From contig MU130029.1 in the NCBI GenBank assembly GCA_015039465.1, positions 145,493-209,492 on the forward strand: a stretch of 64,000 bases of DNA, read 5' to 3'. Below, piece after piece: positions 1-11,899 of the stretch. The translations under genes were made by a program, and so were the position numbers. The first letter of the stretch is position 1, and each line of letters opens with the position of its first letter. This stretch comes from Phlegmacium glaucopus. Lineage: Eukaryota; Basidiomycota; Agaricomycetes; Agaricales; Cortinariaceae. The notes beneath the pieces were generated by a model that did no database searches, had not been told where the DNA came from, and saw only the letters and a list, made by a program, of their open reading frames with translations.

Positions 1-1673
1 AAGTGATACCTAAGAAGGTGCGAAGCCGAGTAAATCTGGCAGCATCCAACGGCTTCGTGAAGATGTCGGCAACATTATCTTTAGTGTTGATATAGGTCAA
101 CACAATATCTCCCGATTGGACCCATTCCCGTAAGAAGTGGTACCGGATGTCGAAGTGCTTGACCCTGGCATGGAAGGCTGGGTCTTCAGACAACATGATG
201 GTTGCATTGTTATCGCATAGGATGGTAGTGGGGGAGGTGGGTGGGAGTTGAATACTGGAAAGTAGAGTCCGAAGCCAAAGCGCTTCTTTGGCAGCCTCAA
301 AGGCCGCTGTGTACTCTGCTTCACATGTCGAAGTGGCGACGGTTCACTGTCGTCATGCCTGCCAGCATATAGGTCCTGAACCGAGGGTAAAGAAATATCC
401 GCCGACACTTCGTCGGGTGTCGGGGCAAGTCCCCCAATCCGAATCTGTAAAACCAAACAATTTGATTTTGTTGGTCCCACCAAGTGTTAGTTGCAGAGCC
501 CGAGTTCCTTTGAGGTAACGTACGACCCGTACAGCTGCATTCCAATGGACGTACGAGTAGTTATCGAGGAACTGAGAGAATTGCTGGACTGCGTAGGAGA
601 TATCGGGGCGAGTTCCTACCGCTAGGTAGATAAGACAGCCAACTAAAGACCTGTAAGGGGTTTTCGCTAGACGATCATTGTCTAATGCAGTTAACGAGGA
701 CTTGTCAGGGCGGCTCAGCTTTAGGCCTGGGTCCATGGGCGTCAAAACTGGGTGACTGTTATTCTGGCCAAATTGTTGAATTATTTTGTCGATGAGTGCT
801 GTTTGGGATAGGTGAACCGTTTTAGTTGCTCGGTCCCAAGAGATAGCAATACCAACGCAATACTTGGCATCACCAAGGTCTGATATTGTCCATAAGGACT
901 TCATCTGAGTTTTGAAGGTGTCGTTTTCCGCCCGAGAACTCGCTATGGAGAGGAAGTCATCAACGTGGACAGCGGAGATTACTGTACCTGTTTCCGTTTT
1001 TCTGTAGTAAATGCATGACTCGCAGGACAAACGAACAAATCCCCAAGATAGCATGGCGTCATTCATCGTTTTGTTCCATATTCTCCCGCTTTGTTTCATC
1101 CCATATAATCCTCGTTGCAGCATCCACACATGGTCTTCCTTTCCGGTTTCTTCAAATCCGTTAGGCTGCTCCATGTATTGAACTTCGTCATCCGGAAGCA
1201 GGCCATAAAGGAAGGCAGTCTTCACGTCGATCTGTTGAGCATCCCAATCGAGTGCCGCTGCGAGATGTAGTAGAATTCGCCAGGATTCCATGCGCGCTGT
1301 CGGTGAGGTTGTACTTGTGTAGTCCTTACCGTAGATTTGTTCAAATCCTTTGAAGACGAGGCGTACTTTCCACCTGACAGGAAGACCGTCTGAATTTCGT
1401 TTGAGCCTAAAAACTGGGCGCCCTTTTCGAATTTTCATAGTGGGAGGTACCTGGGATCGATGAATCAGTTTGTAAACGCCCATTCCTTTCAGTGAAGCCA
1501 ACTCTTCGAGATACCCCACTTCCCTTGAGTACCGTAAGGTGACATCTTCGCTTCTTGCCAAGTTTTTGGTTCGTCAAGATCGAAATTGGTGAAACTTGCT
1601 TCAGGGATCGTTGCCATGCATCAGCAAACTGGGGGTCAGCTGACCAGCACCGGACAGCACCGGACAGCATCAT
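1..1673 (-). pseudogene. Ty1/copia pol, reverse transcriptase and RNase H part, decayed
   Basis: This is the 3' half of a Ty1/copia polyprotein: it copies element RNA into DNA and removes the RNA strand. Seen in order: the RT entry (GFEQIYGKDYTSTTSPTARM, then QIDVKTAFLYG with the first catalytic Asp), the active-site box AVHVDDF (family form YVDD), the connection with TRPDISYAVQQ, and RNase H from TDSDWGTCPDTRRSVGG to the usual tail NTKDNVADIFTKPLDAARF at the window edge. The main frame is open 353-1561. Two in-frame TGA codons (353-355 and 344-346) interrupt RNase H between ICWQA and TVATSTCEAEY; no frameshift is needed there. At about 1515-1535 the frame changes: upstream sequence in another frame reads FDLDEPKTWQEAKMSPYGT, so a small indel is likely. 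The copy is dead. It is probably the continuation of the gag-integrase half at 3081-6101. Confidence 0.9.
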
Positions 1674-3080
1674 AGAACCATAGCAAAGGTTCTCTCGTTT
1701 ATAGTGCTGTCAAGTGTTATGGTCACACTATCCCAAAACGGCCTGATGCTAGAAAGCACTCCATAGTGCTATATAGTATAATAGTATATTGTATAGGGCT
1801 AGGTTAATACTCTCCGAAACTAGTCAGTCCTGGTCTAGACTAATATTCTAATAGCATCACAGACGGATTAAGGGAGTTTTTAAAAATATCATATTCAACT
1901 AAGGAGTCTAAACATCAGATATATACTACTACTGCTGGCAAATGAACCTGTCTCCATGTCCCCATCCCCATTGTTTGTCCTCATTATTGTCCTTGGTGTG
2001 GTAATAGATTCATCGGTGCTCTGATAGCGAGGAGCGTTTTCATTGAGATCTAGCGAACACATGGCATAAGGTGGCAGTTATCAAAGAGTTAATAGCCACG
2101 TACATTGATGTTCTTCCTCACTTTTGCCTTCTTCTTCCCCTTCGCTCCTCTTCATCTTCCTACGTATCTTGGGCGCGCTGGTGTAAGGTAAGTCCTTGGG
2201 AGGCGGCCGATGAATCTCATGGTTAGCTTCAGAGTGTTGTATAACAGGGACCGAAGCGGATGGTCGCTGAGCACTGCGAGCAGTGGAAGCCGGTGCTACC
2301 ACTTTCTTGGGTGCGATAACCAGGGCTGGAACAGGTACGATATGTTGTGGATACGTCGTGGACATGGTGCAGTGATATGGGTACTTTGGTATGAAATCTA
2401 GGGAAAAATTCGAATTCAGCGTGACGTTCTTTGAGGTCGTACATGAGTTTTGCATGTTTGACTGGTCAGGTTTCTAGAACGCGGACCTTTATGCATAGTT
2501 CTCAATCAAGGATATATTTTTTAATAATTTATGTACCACTGAGAGACGGGGGATGAGAAGGAGGTTTGCACTCAGAAGTGGCAAAAAACTCGAGTTTCGT
2601 CCGATGGCCAAGCTGGTGATCATGATGTTGTCACGTTACAGATGAGGAGGAAGCATTGGTCCAAGCGCTGGAGGCATTGCTGTTGCTGTCGACGGTCGTT
2701 GTACCTGTAGATTCAAATAAGTAAAATAAATAAAATAGAGATAGAGATAGGAAATACTTGCCCCCCCAGGGAGGGTTACTATTGTCGTTGTGGTTCATTT
2801 CGTTGTTGTTGTTAGTCAGGTGGTTGGAGGGAACAAAGTTGAACTTACATATTTAGTAATTTTAGTCAACTTGTTGTGCACGGACTTTGTTTAGGGTCGG
2901 TTTATTTAACTTAGTGAAAAATGTGTGATATATGATAATGTGACATAGTGATGGACAGCGCTGGTGTGTGCCACATGGATGCTATAGAACTATAAGTATG
3001 GTGACATGACTATAGGATACTATAGAAACTATATTTTTGTGTGACATGACTATACGCTACTATAATTTTGTGTGACGTGA
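1674..3080. other. AT-rich segment separating the two copia halves
   Basis: About 1.4 kb without a recognisable domain lies between the integrase and RT halves of the copia element, where family members have only a short linker. Both edges carry repeated TATAGT and GTCACAC words (for instance three copies of a TATAGTCATGTCAC-like word at 2950-3080 and related words at 1700-1760). This suggests an inserted non-autonomous element, but I could not fix matching target duplications. A 124-codon minus-strand frame at 2081-2455 is Pro/Ala/Lys/Glu-rich and unrecognised. A GATAGA/AAATAA microsatellite sits near 2715-2755. Confidence 0.4.
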
Positions 3081-6000
3081 CTATGACAAACTATGGGAAA
3101 TCCCTGAATTTGCTGATGTGGCTGCCAATATTCGATCAGTCCTCTGCGTTTCTGATTCATCCGGTGTGTCTAGTTTTAAGTGGTCAAACACATCGCATAG
3201 CTCTCTGATCGCCTCATTCTCTGTTTCCGTGATAGGTTTCTGGGAATTATCTGCGTGAGCTAACTTGTTTTGAACTATTCGGTCCGCACTCTCTTTCAAC
3301 TGTTGTATAGCGGTTTCGAGTCGGTTGGGGCGAATCCAGCCGGCAGCAGCTTTGAGCTTCTTTTGTGCCAATCTGGATGATCGTCGAGGCGTGTTGGCGT
3401 CCAAATCATCCATATGGTTATCGTGATCTTGGTGATCTGTATCCGTTATGAGTGGTTGTTCAGGAACATGAATGTGTTCCTCATGGGTGTGTCTGGTTTT
3501 GTTTGATGGATGATTATCTTCTTCTGATTGACTGGAATTCTCGGGTATGTCCCCTGATATTGGGAGTTGTGCAGGTAGGTTCGGTAATGTAGGTTGCATG
3601 TGCCCTTCGTGTGTTTCAAGGAACCGGACATGATAGGAGCTAATGACTTGTCTTGTCGAACGGTGGTAGCATCTGTAACTTTTGGCATTGAGGTCATAAC
3701 CAATCAGTACACATTCAATCGATCTTTCATATATCTTTGGGTTATTTCGATTTAGTATGAGGGTGAAGACTTTACAGCCTATTTCACGCATATAGGAGTA
3801 GTCTGGTCTGCGGCCATACCATTTTTCATATGGGGTACAGTCACCTAGGGAGCGGGTTACTGTTTTTGCATGTAGGTGCGACGCCGTTAAATATAGCTCA
3901 TCCCACAGGAAAGGGGGTAGGTTGGCATGTATTGGCATGGTCCGCGCTTTGCCCATCAAAGTTCTATGCATGCGCTCTACGTGGCCGATATGGGCCGAGG
4001 TGTATGGTGCGGTGAATTCATGTTGCGTTCCTCGTGACTCTAGCCATCGTTTCATTTCATCGGTTTTTAACTCGCCGTTATCAGTTCTATATTTCCCTAC
4101 TTGTAGTCCCGTTTCCTTTTCTCTAGCAATTTCCTATGCTTTTAGATATTGGAAGGCTTCGTCTTTTGATTTCAAAAGTATGGACCATGGGTAGCAAGTG
4201 TAGTCATCAACGATATTCATAACATATTTGTTGCCCGTTCGTGATTCCACTGCCATGGGCCCAGTTAAGTCCACCCATATTATTTCTAGCTTTCTTGTGG
4301 CCCGTCTTCCCTCTTTCCGTACCTTGGGAACTGGTGACTTCGTCTGTTTCCCAAGAATACATGAGTCACATTTGGGTGGCGTTGTAGGAAAGGAGGTGGG
4401 CATACCTTCAATCATGCCCTTTCTCGCCATGTGAGTGATGGCTTGAAAGTTTGCATGACCTAGGCGACGATGCCATGTCTCCAGGTTCGGAACGTAGGAG
4501 ATTGAATAGGCGGCCTCGGTTGATGGAGTGTAAATGTTAAGCGCATATAGGTTTTTTCCATGGAGTAAGGATCCACGAGCCATCACTTTCTCAGATATTC
4601 GATTGGTTATCCAGCATGTGAGGTGGTCGAAATGGACCAGAGCATTGGAGTCTTTAGTCACCGATGATACTGAAATTAGGCGTACAGTGGCGTTTGGTAT
4701 GAATAGTGCGTCTTTGAGCCACAGATAGGAGTCTTTGGTTACTGGGATTTTGATATCTCCAATACCGAACACTTCAATTGCGGAGCCACCAATTCCTTTT
4801 ACTTTTCGGGAAAAAGGTCGGAGATTAGTGAAGTCGCTTTTGATTGGACTAATGCCTGCGCTTGCGCCTGAATCCAGAAAGAAGGGATAGTTGGTTGTGG
4901 AGCAGGTGAAAGCAGATGCGGTCACGAGTTCTGTTGAGTAGTCGTTCCAATCTACACTGGCTTTGTATTCTTTCATCTCATAATTCTCCTCCTGAATTGT
5001 TGCCATGAAACCGTTGTATTCGATGTCATCGACGGGGAGGTCTTCCGGTTTCAGGGATGCAATTCCAGCAAATTCCCGAGGGGGGGGATTTACCTCGGCC
5101 AAGGGAGTGAGTGATGAGGTGTCGGTGTACATGAGATATGAACAACCATCAGTCCCCTTAACGGAGACTTGGACGCGTGGAGAGGAACTGGATGAGGAGT
5201 TTTGAGTATTATTCTTGGATTCCCTGTCTCTGCGCCGGGCCTCTTTGGATTCCTCAATCGTTTTTCCAGCCATTCCTCCATTGGGACGAACACACCACGG
5301 GGCAGAGTGCCCAGGACGTTTACAATTGGCGCATATGATGGACTTGTTCTTTTGGAAAGACTGGGCAGCTAAAGCGACCGTACCATCAGCGTTGGGGACA
5401 CATTGTTTGTCTCCCATCAACATTTGATATTCCTGTTTGAGGAAGTCCACGAGGTTGTCCACCGTGTAGGGAGAGGAGGCAGTGGAAGCCCGAAAGTCCC
5501 GTTGGATGATAGCACGAGAGTGGTCCAGTCCAGTCCCCAGAGCTTGGAAGATTACAATAGATATGAAAGTTTCTTCGTTGATCCCTCCTTGCATACGGAA
5601 GGCTCGTCGTAAGTCGTCTCGGAGGCACCGGACTTTGGTCATCATCTGGTCATTGCGGTCGATACGAGTGGTAAGTGCACTTTGAATCAAGTTGGCTTGC
5701 TTGATAGGTCCTTCTTCGAGGTGATACATCTCTAATTTCTCCCAGGTTTCTTTAGCGCCCGTTAACATGGAGACAAGGTCCCGTTCGGTGGGGCAGAGAC
5801 TGGACCTGAGAAATCCCCGTACAGACCGATCATTAGACAGCCAGTTACGATGCGCGTTCGGTTGGATATCGAGTGGGGGTGCCTTAGAAGTATCGTCAGA
5901 AAGGTGAGAGCCAAGGCCAGCCATATCGAGAAGATCCAGGATCTCTGAACTCCACTTCTTCCAATTTCCCCCATCCTTGTTGAGTTTATCGCCTTTGAAG

Positions 6001-6101
6001 GTGAAAGAGATAGTTTCCCTTGACACAATCGGCCTAGTGGCGTCAACGAGTGTAAGGGGGTTCGTAATTGCGGTAGATTCGGTCTCGGGAGGGATCGTCA
6101 T
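3081..6101 (-). pseudogene. Ty1/copia gag-protease-integrase part, one in-frame stop
   Basis: The 5' half of a Ty1/copia polyprotein, in one reading frame. The likely start is the ATG at 6099-6101 (MTIPPETESTAITNP); the open frame runs further upstream without support. Visible in order: a gag with a CCHC knuckle (CANCKRPGHSAPWC), the aspartic protease box FLDSGASAGIS, the pre-integrase His/Cys finger (WHRRLGHANF ... CDSCILGKQTKS), and an integrase core with the DDE triad in WVDLTGPM, YRTDNGELKTD and GHVERMHRTLMG. A TAG at 4134-4136 interrupts the integrase between YLKA and EIAREKETG in the same frame, so this is a point nonsense change. After the integrase the frame ends at 3081 with no RT, because the intervening segment separates it from 1-1673. 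Not functional as it stands. Confidence 0.92.
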
Positions 6102-6480
6102 AGTAGTGAAGGAAAGAAAAATTCCAAGAATAGTTGCGGTAGAAGTCTCTACGTCACGTCGTCTTTTATAGCGCATGATGCGAAAGGCCCATAACCTGTA
6201 GAAAACTAAAACCACCATCTTAGAGTTATATATAGATGCTTTAATCAAGCTAGATAAATGTGATAGAGATCACAAGACTCAGTCACGATACAACGGACTA
6301 TATTTGGATTTGTTACCATACCTAGATAAATGTGATCGAGATCACAAGACTACGCTACAGTAAGTAAGAGTGAGACTGGGTATTTTGTAGTTTTACTCAC
6401 CTCAGTCACAATACAACGGACTGAGGTAGAGTAGTTAATTTATCTAGTATATATACGTATATGGAACAATGGTGGTGGCC
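6102..6480 (-). repeat. Probable copia leader or LTR with internal duplicated words
   Basis: Directly upstream of the copia gag. It contains two partly duplicated blocks: CTAGATAAATGTGAT ... GATCACAAGACT occurs at about 6250-6282 and 6333-6364, and a CAGTCAC(G/A)ATACAACGGACT word occurs at about 6280-6300 and 6403-6422. The position suggests 5' LTR or leader sequence, but the other LTR is outside the window, so the borders are unknown. Confidence 0.4.
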
Positions 6481-7498
6481 AGTAGCTGGTGCCACAGTTG
6501 CTTGCTTTGTCTTCGGTGGCCTTGAGGGCCACCTCGCTCGAATTCGCAACACATGCTGGTGCACCGGCCACTGTCTTCGAAGACATTGCCTCAGTTCCAG
6601 TTTCTGCATTCCATGCTGCTATTAAAGAATACGAGGAGAATTCCGAAACAGATGATGAGGGAAGCATGCTTATGGCATAGTAGTAATTTACCTAGTAGCC
6701 TTGAAGCTTCGCAAAAGGAGGGGTATTAATCAATTTCTTGAATCATTTCTACTCGCATTTGTAAGATCTAGTGAACTGTGAGCTCGATATTGGATTTGGG
6801 GGTCTATGTACAGCAATAATGCTCTCATGGTACAGTGTTATATATGGGTATAAGTTAATGCTATGAAGATATTGATAGCTGCATATAACAAATGTGCGTT
6901 TGTATGAAGTGCTACACAGAGGGGGGGTTGCTACCAAGCTATGAGCTCTACATGGTCTACATATTTCTCTGTCGCAACTTGTTTTTTTCCTGATGAACAC
7001 GTAAAGATAGATACAGACGAGAAATGAACACTGCATACTTCGAGATCTTCAGGAACCATGAGATGATTACCTCGATACAATGCCTAGCCTAGGCCTAGTT
7101 ACTGCAAAATCAGTTATTTTATGTACCTATGTTATGCTTCCCGATGCAGTAATACTGTTCAAAGGCCCGGCTAAGGCCAAAGCCGACATGGATATAAAAA
7201 TCTATATATAGAACTTAATACCGGCCATGTAATCTATTTATAAACTCCAGTTCCTCATAACATTCCGAAAACCAGTCTAGATAACTAGCATTCGTTTTAG
7301 AGTCAGCTATAAATTTTCGTGATATACATATACTACAAAGACAACTAGAAACCAAACCGTAACTTTTTGTACATCGATATGGTTGACGAGACAACACAAC
7401 TTCATTGTTCAAGGACAATATTATAATATATGTTAAGTAAAACAAAGGTGAATGGGATAAGTGAAAGGTGCCGACACAATAAAAATATTACAAACAGT
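6481..7498. other. Intergenic; short open fragment and gene debris
   Basis: No complete gene is seen. The plus frame at 6489-6680 ends in an acidic tail (EENSETDDEGSMLMA) and could be the 3' exon of an unrecognised or broken gene; there is no supported start. A small relic of the dienelactone hydrolase gene lies at about 7029-7064 and is listed separately. The rest is AT-rich with no signal I can name. Confidence 0.3.
7029..7064 (-). pseudogene. Short relic of a dienelactone hydrolase exon/intron junction
   Basis: About 36 bases match the end of exon 6 and the following splice donor of the hydrolase gene at 9857-11006 (compare 10182-10217). The shared core on the plus strand is CGAGATCTTC followed by GGAACC, with a similar spacing to the donor. 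There are a few substitutions and nothing of the gene on either side. It is probably a fragment left by a past duplication; chance similarity is possible because it is so short. Confidence 0.35.
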
Positions 7499-7766
7499 CT
7501 ACTGCGAGGGGAACAGATCGTCGAGGTGGTAACGTGAATCAAGGGAAATATGAAACGACACATATCCACCCATGAAGGACTGGAAGGCAGCCTCCGCTTC
7601 GCCACTACCTTCTAGGATGTTTGCGACTCTTGATACACAAATCGAAACATCATGGGCGAGCGCTCTAAGGACAGGGATCTTATTTTCGCCTCTCTGGTTA
7701 GCCTCAGTGGAAATGTAATTTCCACTTTCTCCTACTAACTCCTCTTTGTAGAAAGACAGCACATCA
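7499..7766 (-). other. Terminal exon of the sesquiterpene synthase
   Basis: The exon begins with the last base of the Asn codon of the NSE/DTE metal motif and encodes the C-terminal helical segment ending YHLDDLFPSQ. It is listed because the split metal-site codon strongly supports the intron model. Confidence 0.85.
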
Positions 7767-8702
7767 CTTAATTGAGTGGTATTAGATATCATTAATTAGC
7801 GCATCCGAGGGAACTGGCTCACTTGAAGTAACTGATGACCAGGCAGAGTTCTGGGATTGCGTGAACGTAATATTTCATTGGGACCTCAGGGGGAAAGGTG
7901 AACATGGCGTAAGCTTCAGAAATGCCCGTCATGACGCGCAGAAAGGTCGTGTAGGACTTGGCATGTGGTGAAACCTGTGAGATGAGGCTTTAGTTTTGAA
8001 CTCTAAATAATTTAACCATTCAAGATCAAGACTGACCGCCATCCCTTGAGTCTCAAAATCCAAAAGCATCGAGGTTATGAAATTCAAAGTCGACGTTAAA
8101 ATGACGTGAGCTTGAATACCGTGGTAATGGAGGTTGGTCTCGCGAAGGAGTCGAGCAAGTCCATCCAAGGCTTCGTTGGGTTGCTGTTGGCCGGTAACAA
8201 ACCGTTCATGGAAGGTATCCACGCCTTTAACATGCTCAGTATATGTGTCGTCTACCCATAGGAGAAATGCGGTATAAATGGCGATGAACACTAGAGTCGA
8301 CCGGTTTTTAAGATGTGCGTAACCTGTACAGGAGTTCATAACACCGCAAGGAATATACTTCAAGATCGAAGCTTTTCCATGGGCTTTGTCGATGGGGTAT
8401 CCTTTGAGCTTGCACTCCTGAATGCATAAATCATAAAGGTCGCCATCGTATGGCGTTCGGTAGTGGGGGATGTGGCACTGAGATAGCAGCTCTATGATAA
8501 CATCTCGAATATCCTCACTGGTGGATATTTGAATCGTTTCCTATTTGATAACGCGGACATTAAGCAGAAGTATGACATATTGAAAGGATAAAATCCTAAC
8601 CTTTTCCTGAGTCGTATCTGTTGCAAGTTGAGTAGAAGTTCCGTGAGGAGTCAATGTCTTGGGCATCCATCGTAGATTGGGAAGTTGGATAAGACTGAAC
8701 AT
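7499..8702 (-). CDS. Trichodiene-synthase-type sesquiterpene synthase, four exons
   Basis: Predicted terpene cyclase of the fungal Tri5-like family, which ionises and cyclises farnesyl diphosphate in the cytosol; the product cannot be read from sequence. Exons on the minus strand: 8702-8601, 8540-8037, 7974-7823 and 7766-7499, with GT-AG introns of 60, 62 and 56 bases; the spliced product is 341 residues, normal for the family. The metal-binding Asp motif is DDTYTE (about residues 131-136), inside FLLWVDDTYTEH. The second metal site NDVLSFYKE (about 253-261) is created by the third splice junction: exon 3 ends in the first two bases of the Asn codon. The start ATG at 8702 gives MFSLIQLPNLRW; an in-frame ATG at 8729 would add nine residues. 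There are no other obvious biosynthetic cluster genes, though a dienelactone hydrolase lies 1.2 kb away. Confidence 0.88.
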
Positions 8703-8898
8703 TGTAGTAGAATTTGTAGAATGCTTCAAGCTTTAAGTTTGACGAGTTGTTGTCCTTGACTCTCGGTTAGCTTCAAGCCTTATATATTATTGAATCCATT
8801 CCCCATCTCAAGAAACCTATCCTGGACCACGCCAACGATTAATTGAACACCGCCGCCGTGGTACACGGGTCCAGACATGTGCAATTGAATCACACAAG

Positions 8899-9340
8899 TA
8901 GTGATGTTACGGCTCGGCTCGGCTCGGCTTAGGCTTGACACGGCCTCTACAAAGCCAGGCCCGAGCCGTAGGCCAAAACTTTGCACGGCTTGGGCTCGGC
9001 CTGGGGCTCAGGCCGCGGCTTTTTCCCACACGGTTAGAAGGTAAGGGAGAACAAATTTGTATGAAATCAAACTAAAAAATGACCATAAATGACTATCAAT
9101 GGTATCAATTACACTCTGTTACAGTGCTGTTTTAAGTCATCAAAAGTTCAAATTCCCCCCTTAAGACTGCCAAAAATGCGAATTTCGAGGCTCAGACCCA
9201 GGCCGTGCTTAAGCCGCGGCTCACGGCCTGAATAATCTGAAGCCCAAGCCGTAGGCCGTCAAAGCCGTTGGTACGGCTTTCCCACGGCTCGGCTCGGCTC
9301 GACGGCTTGCGGCTTTGAAGCCGAGCCTTTCACATCACTA
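8899..9340. mobile_element. hAT-type MITE, 442 bases, GGCTCGG-rich
   Basis: Terminal inverted repeats TAGTGATG ... CATCACTA bound the element. An exact 8-base target duplication CACACAAG flanks it at 8891-8898 and 9341-9348. An 8-base duplication with a TAG-start end fits the hAT superfamily. The subterminal regions are inverted arrays of GGCTCGG/GGCCGTG-like words, and the middle is AT-rich with no coding capacity. It is non-autonomous and retains its CpG sites, so it looks fairly young. Confidence 0.88.
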
Positions 9341-9348
9341 CACACAAG

Positions 9349-9856
9349 ATGAAACTTTGGGATATTGTTGGAATTGACGCTAGACAATTCGGAGTAATGG
9401 TTAGGCTATGTTGACAATCCGACAGAACTATAACACAAGAGGCACAGCACTGAAGTGTTTGGGCAATTTTTGGGTATATAGTATGTGACTGATTCTACTA
9501 AATAGTATACGAAAGGCCAAGTCTTCCAAGCTGTATTATGAACGCCACAAACTTCTCAACGGTTTTTCGCGAAAATTCTGCAGCATCCAACTGTCTACAC
9601 TCACCTCCGTCCTCCACCGGCGCTAAATCCCCTTGTCACTTATTTGCTCAGCTGTCGCTCGATCACGTGGGTTACCTGAAACCGATGCTTATCGGGTCAA
9701 ATCCGGGTACACTGATGCTCTTACTCTTCTGATCCTCCGATGAAAACTACATATCAATAACCAGCCTAAAAATAATGTACATTGCATTCTTTCAGTGCCA
9801 GAAGTTTTTTTTCCTTGTATTTAACCGACCTCCGCGGCAACAATAAAAAGAAAACT
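9349..9856. other. Intergenic between MITE and dienelactone hydrolase
   Basis: No gene recognised. It presumably contains the 3' end of the hydrolase transcript. Short open frames here have no family resemblance. Confidence 0.4.
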
Positions 9857-11006
9857 TCAAAGTTTGTTCAAGAACCACTCAGCAGTAGATTTGAATGCAC
9901 CCTCTTTGCCGGCCTTGACTTTCGCATCACTCATGTCACCACGGACAGCGAACCCGTGTGTGCACCCTTCGAAGTACTCTCTCTTGTATCCTGGTGCGAA
10001 CTTGCCATCTCCGAAGATTTCATCGGCTTTAGCAGATGATTCGAGTGGGAATTGTTGATCAACGGTGCATGAGTTGATGAGGAGAGGGACTTTCGAAGTG
10101 GTGGCGTATTTCTATATTTGAGATTAATGGACGATAAGGGGTAAGGGAAATATGAAGAAAACGGAAGAGTGATAAAAATAAATACTGCGTACCTCGAGAT
10201 CTTCGGGAACCTTGAGGAGAGAAGGGTGAGATACAGCTGCTACCTTGATGATATTCTCGAATGCGAGGTCAAACACATAACGACCTAAACCATAGAAAAC
10301 CAGGTTCGATATTACCAACCGATCTTCATCACAATAAAAGTAAGAAATAAAAACCTACCCCCAAAGCAGTATCCAGTAGCCGCAAATGACGTTACTCCTG
10401 CTGCTTTAAGTGCTTCTATCACCTTATCAAGAGTAGGGCGTGTCTTTTCTTGAGTATGATTTGGGAACCACTCTCCGATATTGAAAGTGCTTCCCGGGCT
10501 AAGAGCGTCGGCAGGGATGGGATCACCGTTGAGGTAATCGGGGATAATGGTCTAATCAAATGGAAAATAGGGGGTTTGGAAGTGGAAAGCCACGATTTGT
10601 ACTATTATACTAACCTTGAGTCCGTTAGCCGCAAAGTCATCGGCAAGGAGCTGGGGTAGATTAAAGCATTTGATTTCAAACAATTTATAGATGAACGCAC
10701 CTGGGCATTTTTGAGCTGAGGACCAAAGACGTCAGGCAAGAAAAGGATGGCCTTATCCTTGGGGTACTCTCCAGTGGGTGTGGCAACATACGAATCGACC
10801 CCGCCGAACTTCTCCCATTTACCTTTGTGATCATCACCACTTGTCAAAATCGGTTCCAGGGGTTATGTATCTGGGATGACATGAACGTACCTTGGGGGGT
10901 ACCTTCGTGGGTGACACCTAGGGGGTAAATGGTTGAATTGATACAAGATCAGATATTCTTGAATCAAAGATCGCTAACCTTTAACGCAATCTTTGCAAAG
11001 ACTCAT
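9857..11006 (-). CDS. Dienelactone hydrolase family protein, seven exons
   Basis: Alpha/beta hydrolase of the dienelactone hydrolase family, which in microbes opens lactone rings during aromatic breakdown; the fungal substrates are mostly unknown. Exons on the minus strand: 11006-10979, 10917-10891, 10822-10701, 10650-10615, 10551-10359, 10284-10193 and 10111-9857, all GT-AG. The spliced protein has 250 residues and begins MSLCKDCVKGVTHEGTP. The nucleophile Cys lies in GYCFGGR (C133), with the likely triad Asp in CTVDQQFP (D184) and His in CTHGFAVRG (H218). The C terminus is STAEWFLNKL. Many short 5' exons are typical of agaricomycete members. It looks intact. Confidence 0.92.
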
Positions 11007-11899
11007 AGCTGTAGTTTTATAGCGAAATTGGGTGTGAGAGAAGGAGAAGTTATGGAGAGAGACAACAGCCGGTTGGAATCGTCTTATATAATTCTTTGGA
11101 TGACTAAGTGTGTAATGATGGAATCCACGCTTTATCAGTTGCTTACAGACCATAGTAGCTGCATGCTATGAATCTCATTCACTTCTTATCTAATCCGGGT
11201 GTGCCGAAAGGGTACGTGGTCAGCCGAGGGTACGTGGTCCAACTGCGCCTCGGCGAGCAATCCTCTTCGACCTATTTTCGAACCCACCCATTGCCGGGAT
11301 CTGGTAGAGTGGAGCGACGTCACGGGGATGGGAATATTGTAGAAATGCAGTCTGAAGTCTGGATGGGTCATCGGGCTTGGTGTTTGTCTACTCTTGGGCC
11401 TGAGGCATCTTCGATGCGAACTTGGAAGGTTGCTTACGGTTTCATGGTCAGCTGTCGCTCTTGCAGCTAGTGTTCAATGGCATGTTCGTTGTTACTTCTA
11501 GTGTAGGATCAGATGAGTGGGAGCGATAGTGTCTTTATGACCAAAATTTTAAGAGTCGAGAAATAAATTGAATTAGAACCAGGACTTGACCAGAGAGATC
11601 TACAAAAAAGAACAATTTATTCAAGACAAAACCAAAAAAAGAACACAACACAAGCCGAAAGAATATAAGTAAATGAGAACTATGACAAAAAAAAAACTAG
11701 CGAGCGCGAAAGCGAGGATTATGCAGAGCAGGGGATGGAGTATGACAACGGGCTGGAGTCTATGATAAAGAGTCTCTGATGTGGGATGGTGTTGAGTATG
11801 AAGGTGATGAACGACAATGATATGACTAGTAAGGAACACAGGATATAATGTAATGACAACGAAGAAGAAAGGTTAGTGAATAAAAAAAGGCAGGACAAC
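11007..11899. other. Intergenic between the hydrolase and the Byr4-like gene
   Basis: This contains the hydrolase promoter side (a TATATAA run near 11083-11090, reading weakly on either strand) and the 3' flank of the Byr4-like gene. A near-duplicated word (GGGTACGTGGTC) occurs at about 11210 and 11229. No coding region is supported. Confidence 0.35.

Noticed and set aside
6345..6362. TGTGATCGAGATCACA palindrome looks like a bacterial CRP site
   Set aside because: The organism is a fungus; the word is part of a duplicated block in a copia leader, so the likeness is a coincidence.
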